Below are positions 18,300 to 27,264 of a DNA stretch of 64,000 nt, piece after piece. Under the pieces are notes generated by a model. It was not told where the DNA came from, did not search any database, and saw nothing but the letters and a program-made list of their open reading frames with translations. The position numbers were made by a program, and so were the translations under genes. Source of the stretch: Herbaspirillum autotrophicum (GTDB lineage: Bacteria > Pseudomonadota > Gammaproteobacteria > Burkholderiales > Burkholderiaceae_D); the NCBI RefSeq assembly GCF_001189915.1, contig NZ_LFLS01000014.1, forward strand, positions 1 through 64,000, read 5' to 3'. Within the stretch, counting starts at the first letter, position 1. Each line of letters starts with the position of its first letter.

Positions 18300-19441
18300 T
18301 TTTTCACCGCCGCCTTCAATATGGCTTGATACAGCTGCACATATTTCGCGACTATCGAGCTCCAGGTATAGCGCTGAAGAACAAAGTCCTGTAAATCAGG
18401 GCCCACCCGATCCAACAATCCAGGCTCTGCCATCAAGCGCACCAGCCCATCGGCAATGCCGACAACATCAGCCGAGGTTTCCAGAGCGGGATGAACCGAC
18501 TTGATCTCGCCAAAACCACACTGATCGGTGAGCAAAACGGGGGTGCCACAGATGCCGGCCTCCAAGGCCACAATCGACATGGCCTCCTGCCGCGATGGCA
18601 CCACCAGCAAGGTGGCCAGACGATAGGCGGCAACCTTGTCGGCCCCTCCCACAAAACCAAGGAAATGTACCCGATCTGCAATGCAATGTTGCCGCGCATA
18701 CTCGAGCAAACCCGCTTGCATTCCTTCGTCCAGCCCTGCAAAGAGCAGGTGACAATCGGGAATCCGATCTGTTACTGACGCGAATGCTTGCAGCAACAGA
18801 TCCGGGCCCTTGATCAAGTTAAGACGCCCCATAAACAGGATCAGCGGTTTATCCGGCAAGTTTCGCGTTTGGCGAAAGGAGGCAGCATCAACGACCGGAA
18901 AATCCTCTTCGCAGACGCCGTTAGGAATCACCGTAATACGAGATGGTGGAATGCCATATTGTTCGAAATGCGGAAACTCACCAGGGGTAACCGCTATCCA
19001 GCCGGAGGCATTACGAATAATCGCCCGGCCAATCACAAAGTTATATAAACGTTTGAGCAATCTGGAGCGCCCGAATATCGGTAGCGCACCTGCAGGACAG
19101 ACAACATAGGGCTTGCCAGAGAGCCGGGCGACAACATAAACGAACGCGTTAAGTGCACTCCAATGCCCCATCAAATGGATGACATCCGCTTCTTTTACCA
19201 GAGTTTGAATTGTTTTCCAGGCAATTTTCGGAATGTGAAATCGCCGCCAGAGAAATGGTATGGCTACCACTACTGCGGGTTTAAGCTCCGATAAACGTAC
19301 ACTATCCTGCCCCGTATCAATAGTGAGAGCAGTACATTTCACGCCTTGCTTTGCCAGGAACCGGCTCATCTGAAATGTACGCTCCGCCGTCCCTCCTCCT
19401 ATTTTGAAATCAAGGGAGAAATTGACGTTTAGTACCTGCAT
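18296..19441 (-). CDS. GT4 glycosyltransferase
   Basis: A 381-residue GT-B glycosyltransferase. The N-terminal half has VNFSLDFKIGGGTAERTF and an acceptor-side VIHLMGHWSALNAFVYVVA. The C-terminal half has the GT4 nucleotide-binding pattern ILFMGRLNLIKGPDLLLQAF and the EX7E-type VVPSRQEAMSIVALEAGICG, where the two glutamates retain the donor sugar. It is the first gene of a tight four-to-five-gene run that continues with the WbuB-like transferase and the L-hexosamine genes. Donor and acceptor cannot be told from sequence. Confidence 0.88.
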   Translation of the reverse strand: MQVLNVNFSLDFKIGGGTAERTFQMSRFLAKQGVKCTALTIDTGQDSVRLSELKPAVVVAIPFLWRRFHIPKIAWKTIQTLVKEADVIHLMGHWSALNAFVYVVARLSGKPYVVCPAGALPIFGRSRLLKRLYNFVIGRAIIRNASGWIAVTPGEFPHFEQYGIPPSRITVIPNGVCEEDFPVVDAASFRQTRNLPDKPLILFMGRLNLIKGPDLLLQAFASVTDRIPDCHLLFAGLDEGMQAGLLEYARQHCIADRVHFLGFVGGADKVAAYRLATLLVVPSRQEAMSIVALEAGICGTPVLLTDQCGFGEIKSVHPALETSADVVGIADGLVRLMAEPGLLDRVGPDLQDFVLQRYTWSSIVAKYVQLYQAILKAAVKK

Positions 19442-19455
19442 CTAACAACCCCACG

Positions 19456-20409
19456 TCAATAATTTTGATAAGCAGAATGGTACCACGCAGCGTAATCGGC
19501 CAAACCCGCGTCAAACCCGACTGGCCTCCGGAATCCCAGCGTCGTCAGCTTTCCCGAGAAGTAATCACACCGGGGATTTGTGTTGTCTTTGCCGAGACAG
19601 GTCAAGAGCAGTGAAAGTACAAAGGGAGGAACTGTTAAGGGCGGGAATTTGTAGTCGGGAATACGCAGCTCACGCATCAAGATACGCTCCACATCCTGGA
19701 AATTATTCTCTGCGATATCCGCGTCCGAGACAATGAACACTTGCCCATCGAAATTTTCGCTTCTGACGACAAGGAACACAATCGAAGCAACGACATTGGA
19801 GATATGCACAAGATTCATGCGTCTCTTGCCAAAAATGCATGATTTAAGATAATTGCGGACACGTTTCCCTGCAACCAGGTCTTGCGCGAGTTTTTTCAGA
19901 TTCTCACTGCCAGGTCCAAAAACAGCCGTGGGGCGTAGAATAGCAATATCGAAACCGCCGTCTCCTGCATTAATAACAGCGTGCTCTATTGCCAGCTTGG
20001 TAGTCGCATATTCGGTAAGCGGGCGGCAAACCTCGGCCTCCGTGATCTGATCTCGGCGAGTCCGGCCAGTTACCATTGCCGTACTTAAATGAATCAGCCG
20101 TTTTACCTTGGCAGCTTTGCAAGCCTCTGTCAGGTTTCGAATAGTTGCCAGATTCTGCTCTTCCCCGGCCGTCCAAAGATATGCAAGGTGAATTACCGTA
20201 CAATCCGGCTCACAAAGGGCTGCCAGCGAATCCGGATCAAGGAGATCCCCTTCGACAATGTCGACCCCGACAGGAAACGTATTTGCCGCCAGATCCCGTT
20301 GCCGGGATCTGGACAATACCCTGACCCGCACGTTTCCTGCAGCGACCAGTTCTGCGACGAGATGTCGACCTATGTAGCCTGACGCTCCCAATACCACAAT
20401 TGTATTCAT
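19456..20409 (-). CDS. NAD-dependent epimerase/dehydratase family protein
   Basis: A 317-residue extended short-chain dehydrogenase: IVVLGASGYIGRHLVAEL at the N-terminus, HLSTAMVTG and the intact catalytic YATTKLAIEH around residue 136. The frame opens one codon earlier with TTG, but the ATG at 20409 is the likelier start. Proteins like this in O-antigen loci are reductases or epimerases of UDP-4-keto-sugars, for instance the WbpV-type step from the WbpM product to UDP-D-QuiNAc. That role would fit the WbpM-type gene in the cluster but is inference. Confidence 0.75.
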   Translation of the reverse strand: MNTIVVLGASGYIGRHLVAELVAAGNVRVRVLSRSRQRDLAANTFPVGVDIVEGDLLDPDSLAALCEPDCTVIHLAYLWTAGEEQNLATIRNLTEACKAAKVKRLIHLSTAMVTGRTRRDQITEAEVCRPLTEYATTKLAIEHAVINAGDGGFDIAILRPTAVFGPGSENLKKLAQDLVAGKRVRNYLKSCIFGKRRMNLVHISNVVASIVFLVVRSENFDGQVFIVSDADIAENNFQDVERILMRELRIPDYKFPPLTVPPFVLSLLLTCLGKDNTNPRCDYFSGKLTTLGFRRPVGFDAGLADYAAWYHSAYQNY

Positions 20410-20495
20410 CAATATTTTAAGTATGCAAAGCTGCGCCGCTGAAATACAAAATTTTTCAGCACTCTAAACCTGCCGTCGATAGCAATCGCGAAGAA

Positions 20496-21356
20496 TTAAA
20501 TTTTAGTCCAATAGGGTTCCAATCCCCGCATCCGTCGATATGTGTCGAGCGCTTTCTTTGTCAATCGCTCTCCCAATAAACGCCACAGCCAGAATCGCAG
20601 GTACACTCGCGCCATCGCCGTCAGCCACTGGTACCCGGGTATTTTTTGCCCGTGTATCCGCTGTGCCAGCCTGATCTCGCGCATTGTAACCAAGGTATTT
20701 GCGGGATCGCTGCTGACTCCGCCTTGTCGCATACCGGTTGTTATCAAATCAGGAATAAACCAGGCATCTCCCGTTTTTAGCTCGCGTAACAGCAACTCAT
20801 AATCGCCTGCAATCCGAAAAGACTCGTCAAACACGCCCTTCTTCTCGAATAAGGTACGGCGGTGCATGACTCCCTGATGCGGGATACACATGAGTTGTTT
20901 GAAACGCTCCTTTATCTTCAGCCAAGATTCCCCGACGGGATAAAGATTTCCACCATTTACATTGAGCAGCATGATTTGAGCATATGCCACATGAATATTG
21001 TGCGGGATTGCCAGCAAATGCATCGCCATTCGCTCCAATACGGATGTATCCCACAAATAATCATCAGCGCCCAAAAAACAGATCCATTCACCTTTCGCCT
21101 GCGCCAAACCTTTATTCCAAGCGTTATATATGCCGCGGTCCGGCTCAGAAATCCAATAGCTTATCTGCGCGTTATTAGCTTTCAGCAAATCAACAGTCCC
21201 GTCTTGAGATCCGCCATCAATGATAATCAGCTCTTTGTTTTCATATGTTTGTTGAGCAAAGCTGTCGATGCATTGCTGCAGCGTCTGAGCGCCATTGTAA
21301 ACGGCCACGATCATTGTCACCAAAGGTTGCGATTCGGTTTGTATCATAGATATCAT
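20496..21356 (-). CDS. GT2 glycosyltransferase (WcaA-like)
   Basis: A 286-residue GT-A enzyme. The start MIVAVYNGAQTLQQCIDS, IIIDGGSQDGTVDLL and the DxD-region FLGADDYLWD are classic GT2 features; ISEPDRGIYNAWNKG is the usual segment between them. A C-terminal basic, partly hydrophobic tail (residues 240-280) may attach it to the inner membrane. It lies between an aminotransferase/epimerase pair and an SDR gene, so it probably adds one sugar of the repeat unit. Two possible ATG starts (21356, 21347) differ by three codons. Confidence 0.88.
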   Translation of the reverse strand: MISMIQTESQPLVTMIVAVYNGAQTLQQCIDSFAQQTYENKELIIIDGGSQDGTVDLLKANNAQISYWISEPDRGIYNAWNKGLAQAKGEWICFLGADDYLWDTSVLERMAMHLLAIPHNIHVAYAQIMLLNVNGGNLYPVGESWLKIKERFKQLMCIPHQGVMHRRTLFEKKGVFDESFRIAGDYELLLRELKTGDAWFIPDLITTGMRQGGVSSDPANTLVTMREIRLAQRIHGQKIPGYQWLTAMARVYLRFWLWRLLGERLTKKALDTYRRMRGLEPYWTKI

Positions 21357-21435
21357 TTTTTATTCGTACGATAGACTCAGAACAGCAACTGAAACAGGAG
21401 CCGATGCACGAAGTTACACCTTCAGGCGTCAGTAC

Positions 21436-22539
21436 TTAATCGCACTTAAACGCGTTTACAGCGGCAATAACCAGCGCCACATCGTCAGCGCTCATCTGAG
21501 GATGGCAAGGCAAGGACAGACAAACATTTGCGTGCCGGTCAGTATTTACCAGCCCATTTGGATCGCGAGCCACGTCAAGGCACGGCTCTTGATGATGCAC
21601 AGGAATCGGATAGTGAATGAGCGCTTGTATGCCACATGACTGCAAGTGGGCCTGTAACTGCTCCCGGACTTCGCAAGTCACGACAAACAAATGATAGGCA
21701 TGAGCCGCCGATTCTTGCGGCGCGCTGAGCAATGTCACCAAAGGTTGCTTGATACCAATCCGATAGGTATCCGCAATTTTACGCCGGCGTTGTGTGAATT
21801 CCTCCAGCCATTGTAATCGTGCCGAGAGCATTGCCGCTTGAATTTCATCGAGGCGACTGTTCATTCCCAATTCAGGATGGTGATACCGTACGCTTTGGCC
21901 GTAGTTACGCAAACGCGCCGATTTCTTTGCAATCGCCTCGTCCTGCGTCACCAACATCCCACCATCACCCGGTGCGCCCAAATTTTTGGTCGGATAAAAA
22001 CTATAGGCGCCAACACGACCGAAGGCTCCGGCCATACGCCCTCGCCAGCTGGCCAGATGCGCTTGTGCACAGTCTTCGATCAAAACGATGTTACGTTCAT
22101 TACACAGCGCCGACCACGCATCCATGTTGCGCACCTGGCCATACAGATGCACCAAGACCACGGCCTTGGTACGCGCAGAGATGCAGCGTTGAACACTATC
22201 GATGCAAAGCAATCCGGTTGCCGCTTCGATGTCGGCGAGGACCGGTATGGCGCCCGCCCTCAATATCGCGAGCACAGTTGCAAAGGCCGTCATCGATGTT
22301 GTAATCACTTCGTCACCGGGCCCGATATCCAAGGCGCGCAACGCAATTTCGATTGCGTCCATACCGTTTCCGACACCAACGCCATGGGCGACACCACAAG
22401 CAGCTGCCCATTCATGTTCAAAGCTTTCCACTTCCTTGCCCAACACAAACCATCCAGAGTCCAGCACCCGCTTCGCCGCTACCAGCATCGCCTCACGGAT
22501 TTCTTCCGGTTCAGCTTTGAAATCGTTCATTAATATCAT
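21436..22539 (-). CDS. DegT/DnrJ/EryC1-type sugar aminotransferase
   Basis: A 367-residue PLP-dependent aminotransferase. Visible motifs are GVGNGMDAIEIALRAL, HLYGQ, the Asp-containing IEDCAQAHLA, the Lys-bearing SFYPTKNLGAPGDGG and the RLDEIQAAML segment near the C-terminal third. Such enzymes aminate keto-sugars at C3 or C4 (FdtB, QdtB, VioA, PglE kinds). An ATG at 22539 overlaps the stop of the preceding epimerase gene as ATGA, so it was preferred to the longer frame. With RmlA/RmlB in the cluster, a dTDP-3-amino sugar is conceivable, but I see no 3,4-ketoisomerase gene in the window. Confidence 0.88.
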   Translation of the reverse strand: MILMNDFKAEPEEIREAMLVAAKRVLDSGWFVLGKEVESFEHEWAAACGVAHGVGVGNGMDAIEIALRALDIGPGDEVITTSMTAFATVLAILRAGAIPVLADIEAATGLLCIDSVQRCISARTKAVVLVHLYGQVRNMDAWSALCNERNIVLIEDCAQAHLASWRGRMAGAFGRVGAYSFYPTKNLGAPGDGGMLVTQDEAIAKKSARLRNYGQSVRYHHPELGMNSRLDEIQAAMLSARLQWLEEFTQRRRKIADTYRIGIKQPLVTLLSAPQESAAHAYHLFVVTCEVREQLQAHLQSCGIQALIHYPIPVHHQEPCLDVARDPNGLVNTDRHANVCLSLPCHPQMSADDVALVIAAVNAFKCD

Positions 22540-23537
22540 TTTTCGGTATCCCAATAGTGCTGTCTGTTTGCTTTGTAGTATTCCACTGTTTTCTCCAAAC
22601 CCTCTCTCAAACCGACTTTCGGCACCCAACCCAGATCGTCGGATATCAACGTGAAATCACTATAATAATCGCCGATATCGATAGCCTTGCGTTCTGATGG
22701 GAAAGCGACAAGCTCATGCGCTCCGCCATAGCCCAAACTCACCATCATTTCAGCCAAATCGCTCAGATTAATAACTTCGCGGCTCCCAAGGTTATACACT
22801 TTGCCGTTTGCGACATCACTTGCACCGGCCAGCAATAGCGCATCCACGCAGTCATCTACATAATTGAAATCGCGCAGCTGCTTGCCATCGCCAAATACCT
22901 TGATGGGATTACCTTCAATCAATGACCTGACCCAGATGCCCAGAAAAGTCTGCCGCGCATCTTTGACCCGCATGGCCGGCCCGTACGTGTTGGTTAATCG
23001 AAGCGCGCAAGCGCGGATTCCGTACACATTGTTGTACAACAGGTGGTACCACTCACCGGCCAGTTTATTGATGCCGTTGACATCGACGGGACGGATCGGA
23101 TGCGACTCATCCACAGGCAAATAATCCGGTTTTCCATATAGCTGCCGGGTACTGGCAAACACCAGCTTTACGCCTGTATTTTCCTTGCGACAGGCCTCAA
23201 GGATAGTCAGCTGCGCCGCCGCGTTGATATCCAGATCGGCCCGGGGATTCGCCATGGAATCCATGTGACTCGTTTGTCCGGCCAGATTAAACAAATAATC
23301 CTGCCCCTGGACCAGATATGCCATCGCGTGTGGATCGCGCACATCGCTGATATTGCAAGTAAGCCGCTCCTTGATATCGGCGACGTTGAACAAATTTCCG
23401 CCATAGACAGGAATCAGGCTATCGACCAAAGTTACCTCCGCCCCCTGCTCGACCAGTCGCCGTGCCAGATTGGAACCGATAAAACCAAGACCACCTGTGA
23501 TCAGGACGCGCTTTCCGCTATAAAAATTTATATTCAT
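22536..23537 (-). CDS. SDR-family nucleotide-sugar epimerase/dehydratase with altered active site
   Basis: A 333-residue extended SDR protein: VLITGGLGFIGSNLARRL, FNLAGQTSHMDSM, the STRQLYG serine segment and LRLTNTYGP. At the catalytic Tyr-x-x-x-Lys position it reads VNGINKLAGEW: the Lys is present but the place of the Tyr is Asn. The start ATG at 23537 is preceded by AAAGGAGAG, a good Shine-Dalgarno site, so about 30 upstream codons of the open frame were dropped. It overlaps the upstream glycosyltransferase by 20 bases and the downstream aminotransferase by four. Function unassigned; a role with the aminotransferase in a deoxyamino-sugar pathway is likely. Confidence 0.8.
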   Translation of the reverse strand: MNINFYSGKRVLITGGLGFIGSNLARRLVEQGAEVTLVDSLIPVYGGNLFNVADIKERLTCNISDVRDPHAMAYLVQGQDYLFNLAGQTSHMDSMANPRADLDINAAAQLTILEACRKENTGVKLVFASTRQLYGKPDYLPVDESHPIRPVDVNGINKLAGEWYHLLYNNVYGIRACALRLTNTYGPAMRVKDARQTFLGIWVRSLIEGNPIKVFGDGKQLRDFNYVDDCVDALLLAGASDVANGKVYNLGSREVINLSDLAEMMVSLGYGGAHELVAFPSERKAIDIGDYYSDFTLISDDLGWVPKVGLREGLEKTVEYYKANRQHYWDTEK

Positions 23538-24474
23538 TGAACTCTCCTTTGAGTCGTCGACGCAGGTTTCGTAACGGCGCCTTCCAGGATTTCGACCTTG
23601 CTGTACGTCCGCAATCAAAGCCGGGAACAACGCTCACCACCTCCGATTTTGCCGATGCCAACGCCTGCACATACGGCCGGTAAATCAAATCCGTCACCGG
23701 TCGAGCAAGCTGATAGCCCCCCAAATCCAATGTATTGTCGAAATAGTGCTTATACCCATGAAAATGATAAAAAACCAGCGGAGACTCATTCACAAATAAC
23801 TTGCCCGACCGGTCGCTAATCTCGTATTGCTGAACGTTCCATGGTGCCACACCACCACCGATATGCTGTAAAGCATGTACGCCGTCAAATCGCTGCAGCC
23901 AGTCATCCAGGTATTTCTGATCGCCAAACTTGCCATCCTCGATCCGGTTATAACACCACTCCAGACAACGATCCTGCCACCATTGAAGCACGGTCATGCC
24001 ACGTTCACCGGCCTTGAAGGTCATGAATTGCACACAGTAGATTCCCGATGTTGCCGACTGATCGTATCGGGGCGTATAACGATGCGAGGTAATCAATACT
24101 GATGCGCCGCTCTGCTCAAACTCCCTCAACAACAACGAAGGCTTTTCATAAAAACAGAGATCCGCGTCCAGATAGGTCACCTCCGGCAAATGATAGGTAT
24201 CCAGCACATAACGAATAACGTAAGGGGTACATGTCCAACAGTATTCCCCAGCGGTACGCTGTCCTTTTACCGCGCGCAGTTCAGCAGACTCGAATTCGTC
24301 GAGCGGAATGGCTACCAGCTTGGGAAGATTGCATTTGAGAAGAACTTGATATGCGAGGTCATCGAAACAAACTGCGTACAGCCTGAAATCCTCCCCAGTT
24401 TCTTCAAGGGAGTGATACATGACCAGCGCCCGGGTCAAATAGTTTGAATCGAACAATGTGCAAAAGCTATGCAT
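23518..24474 (-). CDS. Putative GT-A glycosyltransferase (GT8-like)
   Basis: A 318-residue protein with a GT-A nucleotide-diphospho-sugar fold: opening MHSFCTLFDSNYLTRALVMY, then VTYLDADLCFYEKP, whose Asp-x-Asp should bind the metal and donor phosphate, and FGDQKYLDDW further on, a pattern common in GT8-type enzymes. The C-terminal 40 residues are basic. It overlaps the upstream methyltransferase gene by eight bases and the downstream epimerase by 20 bases, so it belongs to the same transcript. Donor sugar unknown. Confidence 0.75.
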   Translation of the reverse strand: MHSFCTLFDSNYLTRALVMYHSLEETGEDFRLYAVCFDDLAYQVLLKCNLPKLVAIPLDEFESAELRAVKGQRTAGEYCWTCTPYVIRYVLDTYHLPEVTYLDADLCFYEKPSLLLREFEQSGASVLITSHRYTPRYDQSATSGIYCVQFMTFKAGERGMTVLQWWQDRCLEWCYNRIEDGKFGDQKYLDDWLQRFDGVHALQHIGGGVAPWNVQQYEISDRSGKLFVNESPLVFYHFHGYKHYFDNTLDLGGYQLARPVTDLIYRPYVQALASAKSEVVSVVPGFDCGRTARSKSWKAPLRNLRRRLKGEFNEYKFL

Positions 24475-25273
24475 GGAGGATTTTGCTCTTCTTTGCCAGC
24501 ACGATATTGTCGAGATAAAGATCAGCGTTACGCGGCGTAATAAAAAATAGCAACTCCCCCAAAATATTGATCGGAGCCATAAGAATCAAAGTAATGAACA
24601 AATTGAACCATGCATTTTTCGTGACCGTCTGTTTGAAAATATAAGCATTCAATAACTGAAAAATGACGCGAATATCATCTGTCGATTTACGTTGCTCGAC
24701 AATTTCAAATCCTTGCTTCTCCAGAAGCGCTCTAATGCCAAATGATGAATAACGAGCAAAATCATATGGCTGTTCATGCTCATCCCAAACGAAAGGTATT
24801 GTCATCAATACCATGCCACCTGGTTTAAGAACGCGCACTGCTTCGCTCAAAAATTGATCTGGATTGAACACATGTTCGAATACTTCATTTGCCACTATGG
24901 AATCGAACGAAGCATTTGCAAAAGGGAATAAATCACCATCGTAAAAGTAATCGGCATTTTTGCTTGAGCGATTTTGTGGAGTATCGATTTCCAACCCTAC
25001 ATACTCATTCGAGCGATACAGACTCGCGTAGGGCTTACTACCGCAACCAACATCCAACGTCCGCCCAGTAATACTGGAAGCCAATTCCCTAATATGTTTA
25101 GCCAATCCTTTACGAGCGAAATAAAAAGGATTGATAAACAAACCAAGTGTGCCGGGGAAAAATGCCGCTCTCTGATAGATGGCACGTAACTTAGCTTTAC
25201 ACGCGCGCAAAAAAACTCCTTTAAATTTACCGATACCGGCCTCGTCATCGCATAAAAACTTGCGATAATCCAT
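24467..25273 (-). CDS. Class I SAM-dependent methyltransferase
   Basis: A 268-residue protein with the Rossmann methyltransferase signature TLDVGCGSKPYASLY (motif I), the acidic VGLEID (motif II) and VRVLKPGGMVLMTIPF (post-motif). The C-terminal third is hydrophobic (FITLILMAPINILGELLFFI), suggesting membrane association. An upstream ATG at 25309 is possible, but the ATG at 25273 has GGAG eight bases ahead. Within the cluster it may O-methylate a sugar of the glycan or its lipid-linked precursor; the substrate cannot be read from sequence. Confidence 0.82.
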   Translation of the reverse strand: MDYRKFLCDDEAGIGKFKGVFLRACKAKLRAIYQRAAFFPGTLGLFINPFYFARKGLAKHIRELASSITGRTLDVGCGSKPYASLYRSNEYVGLEIDTPQNRSSKNADYFYDGDLFPFANASFDSIVANEVFEHVFNPDQFLSEAVRVLKPGGMVLMTIPFVWDEHEQPYDFARYSSFGIRALLEKQGFEIVEQRKSTDDIRVIFQLLNAYIFKQTVTKNAWFNLFITLILMAPINILGELLFFITPRNADLYLDNIVLAKKSKILHA

Positions 25274-25389
25274 AGACGGAGCTCCAGACAAACAACAACC
25301 GAAAAACATATTCTATTTCCCAACAAAAATCGATATAGGGCGATCGAGACCAGTAGTGATTTTTTGTTGAAAAAATCGGGCAGATTTCA

Positions 25390-26298
25390 CTAGAGCATCC
25401 ACCACCGTCGCAGTAGCGATATCTTGTTTCTGACTCGTGCCATCAAAGATAGTCTCAGTGATTTGAAATAGCGACTCACTGCTTCGTAGGCCAATTTGCT
25501 GGGCACGACAGGAATATCGCCAACTTGCACCAGTTGCTCCGCAAGTTTTCCAGTGAATACGTCCGTATCGCCACAGTGGGTACCACTATTATCGTTTCCG
25601 ATATTTTGTACCAGACTGACCCCGGGATAGAGGGTTAATTTATTTGCCAGGAATGCGCTGGCATACCAGCGTATTGCCCAGGAATTCACTTTTCCTTCAA
25701 TTTGTTGCTTCAGCATATGCGCATAATCATAATTCCCGCCGAAATCAAAAGTCTTGATTTCTCCGCCTGCATGCAGTGCCTTATATAGCGCCTTCGAGTC
25801 AGACTCGAAGAAGTCCCACCCCCGTTTCCAGGTCGCCCACCCCCAGCAATCTGCACCACGCAAAAAAAAGGTTGCGGGTAAATTTTCTGATACCGGATAA
25901 ATATAACCATGGACACTGATTACACGCGTCTCCGTCTCATAATAATCAAGCCCATCATTCATGAATTTGAGGAAATAGGGAGATGTAACTAAATCATCCT
26001 CCAATGCGATCACTTTTCCGTAATCGCTACACACGCGACTTACGCCATCAATAATCGATTTGCTCAAACCCCAATTTTTATCCCGCTTGATAATTTTTAC
26101 TGATTTAAAGCCTTCAATCGATTCAAGTATGGCTCGCACTTCCTGAACCGACGAATCTGATTGAGGCGTTTTAGGCGCATCAGAAAAAATAATTAAATCG
26201 CTAGCGTCAGCCAAAACATTTTTTTTTAACGCAGCTATGGTTTTCCGTGTGTGTTCAGGACGGTTATATACAAACAAAGCAATAGGAGCGAGTCCCAT
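25390..26298 (-). CDS. Glycosyltransferase, GT-A fold
   Basis: A 302-residue protein opening with MGLAPIALFVYNRPEHTRKT, followed by LIIFSDAPK, NWGLSKSIIDG and the acidic VIALEDDLVTSPYFL, which fits the metal-binding DxD position of a GT-A enzyme. GADCWGWATWKRGWDFF near residue 150 is a segment shared by a family of sugar transferases in O-antigen loci. It stands alone by about 80 bases from both neighbours. Donor and acceptor unknown. Confidence 0.82.
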   Translation of the reverse strand: MGLAPIALFVYNRPEHTRKTIAALKKNVLADASDLIIFSDAPKTPQSDSSVQEVRAILESIEGFKSVKIIKRDKNWGLSKSIIDGVSRVCSDYGKVIALEDDLVTSPYFLKFMNDGLDYYETETRVISVHGYIYPVSENLPATFFLRGADCWGWATWKRGWDFFESDSKALYKALHAGGEIKTFDFGGNYDYAHMLKQQIEGKVNSWAIRWYASAFLANKLTLYPGVSLVQNIGNDNSGTHCGDTDVFTGKLAEQLVQVGDIPVVPSKLAYEAVSRYFKSLRLSLMARVRNKISLLRRWWML

Positions 26299-26375
26299 GT
26301 GGGTCCTACAAGTTAATGAATCGTAGATTTAGGGCACTCAATAAGCTGGGCTTGAATAACTCATTACTAGTTGCG

Positions 26376-27239
26376 CTACATTGCATGACCAGCAACCGGG
26401 GAAAAATGTTCATAGAGCAGAGGATCAATCAAACGCTCAGGGTAAAAATAATTTGTTACCGCGTAGCGCCGCCCCTCGGATATCGGAGTGCCACGGTGGA
26501 TGGTACTGCTATCAAAAATGATCAACGTTCCCGCACCTCCAACGAACGTTTTCAACCGTTCTTGATTAGTCTTGTTCAGAACACGCTCAACTTTTTCACC
26601 TGTCCATCGGACTTCCCCATACATTTGCCTACCGATTATATTGTCGCTGACCGCAGTCATAAATCGATGGGAACCGCTAACCAGTTGAAACGGCCCATGT
26701 TGTTCATCAACATCAGACAAGTACACCATCGCCTTCAGTTGTGGGAAGTTTGAATCACGATGCCATCCGCCGCCGGAACCCAAGTTTAATTCGGAACTCT
26801 CAAGGCGAGCGCCCAGAGCAAACGCTGTCCGTGTCGGCTCATTAAAATAAATGTTAGCTATATTCGACAATGTTTTGTCTGCAGCGATGCTCTTGAAATC
26901 ATCACAAATATTCTCAATACCATGCAGCCGTAAGTCACTCAGTGTTGCGGGATGAACTAAATCAGGATGTTGAAGCAAAATAGAATCAATATTTTCACGT
27001 AAGCTTTTGCATACCTCTGCCGACAAAAAATTATTCCAAACGTAAAAACCTTGACGTCTCACAATAGAAACGATGGACGACTCAGCATGACTCGGATGGT
27101 GGCTCATTGCCCCGGAATTGCGACTACGAAAATACAGGACGCGATCAATACCAGCAACAACTCCGGTAAAGTAGTTGTACGGCTTCGTTGCGACAATGGA
27201 TTTCAATTTCCGAAATACCAGTTTTTCAAGACGTCCCAT
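26376..27239 (-). CDS. PhyH-family Fe(II)/2-oxoglutarate dioxygenase
   Basis: A 287-residue protein of the phytanoyl-CoA dioxygenase superfamily. GGGWHRDSNFPQLKAMVYLS gives the His-x-Asp iron ligands near residue 155; IIFDSSTIHRGTPISEGRR near residue 245 gives the distal His and the 2-oxoglutarate-binding Arg. Such an enzyme hydroxylates or otherwise oxidises a small substrate. It is embedded among glycosyltransferase and methyltransferase genes, so a modified sugar, a glycan substituent or its precursor may be the target. I know of no assigned role for this family in O-antigen synthesis that fits closely. Confidence 0.85.
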   Translation of the reverse strand: MGRLEKLVFRKLKSIVATKPYNYFTGVVAGIDRVLYFRSRNSGAMSHHPSHAESSIVSIVRRQGFYVWNNFLSAEVCKSLRENIDSILLQHPDLVHPATLSDLRLHGIENICDDFKSIAADKTLSNIANIYFNEPTRTAFALGARLESSELNLGSGGGWHRDSNFPQLKAMVYLSDVDEQHGPFQLVSGSHRFMTAVSDNIIGRQMYGEVRWTGEKVERVLNKTNQERLKTFVGGAGTLIIFDSSTIHRGTPISEGRRYAVTNYFYPERLIDPLLYEHFSPVAGHAM

Positions 27240-27264
27240 ATTTTCTATTCTTCAAAAAGCATTT

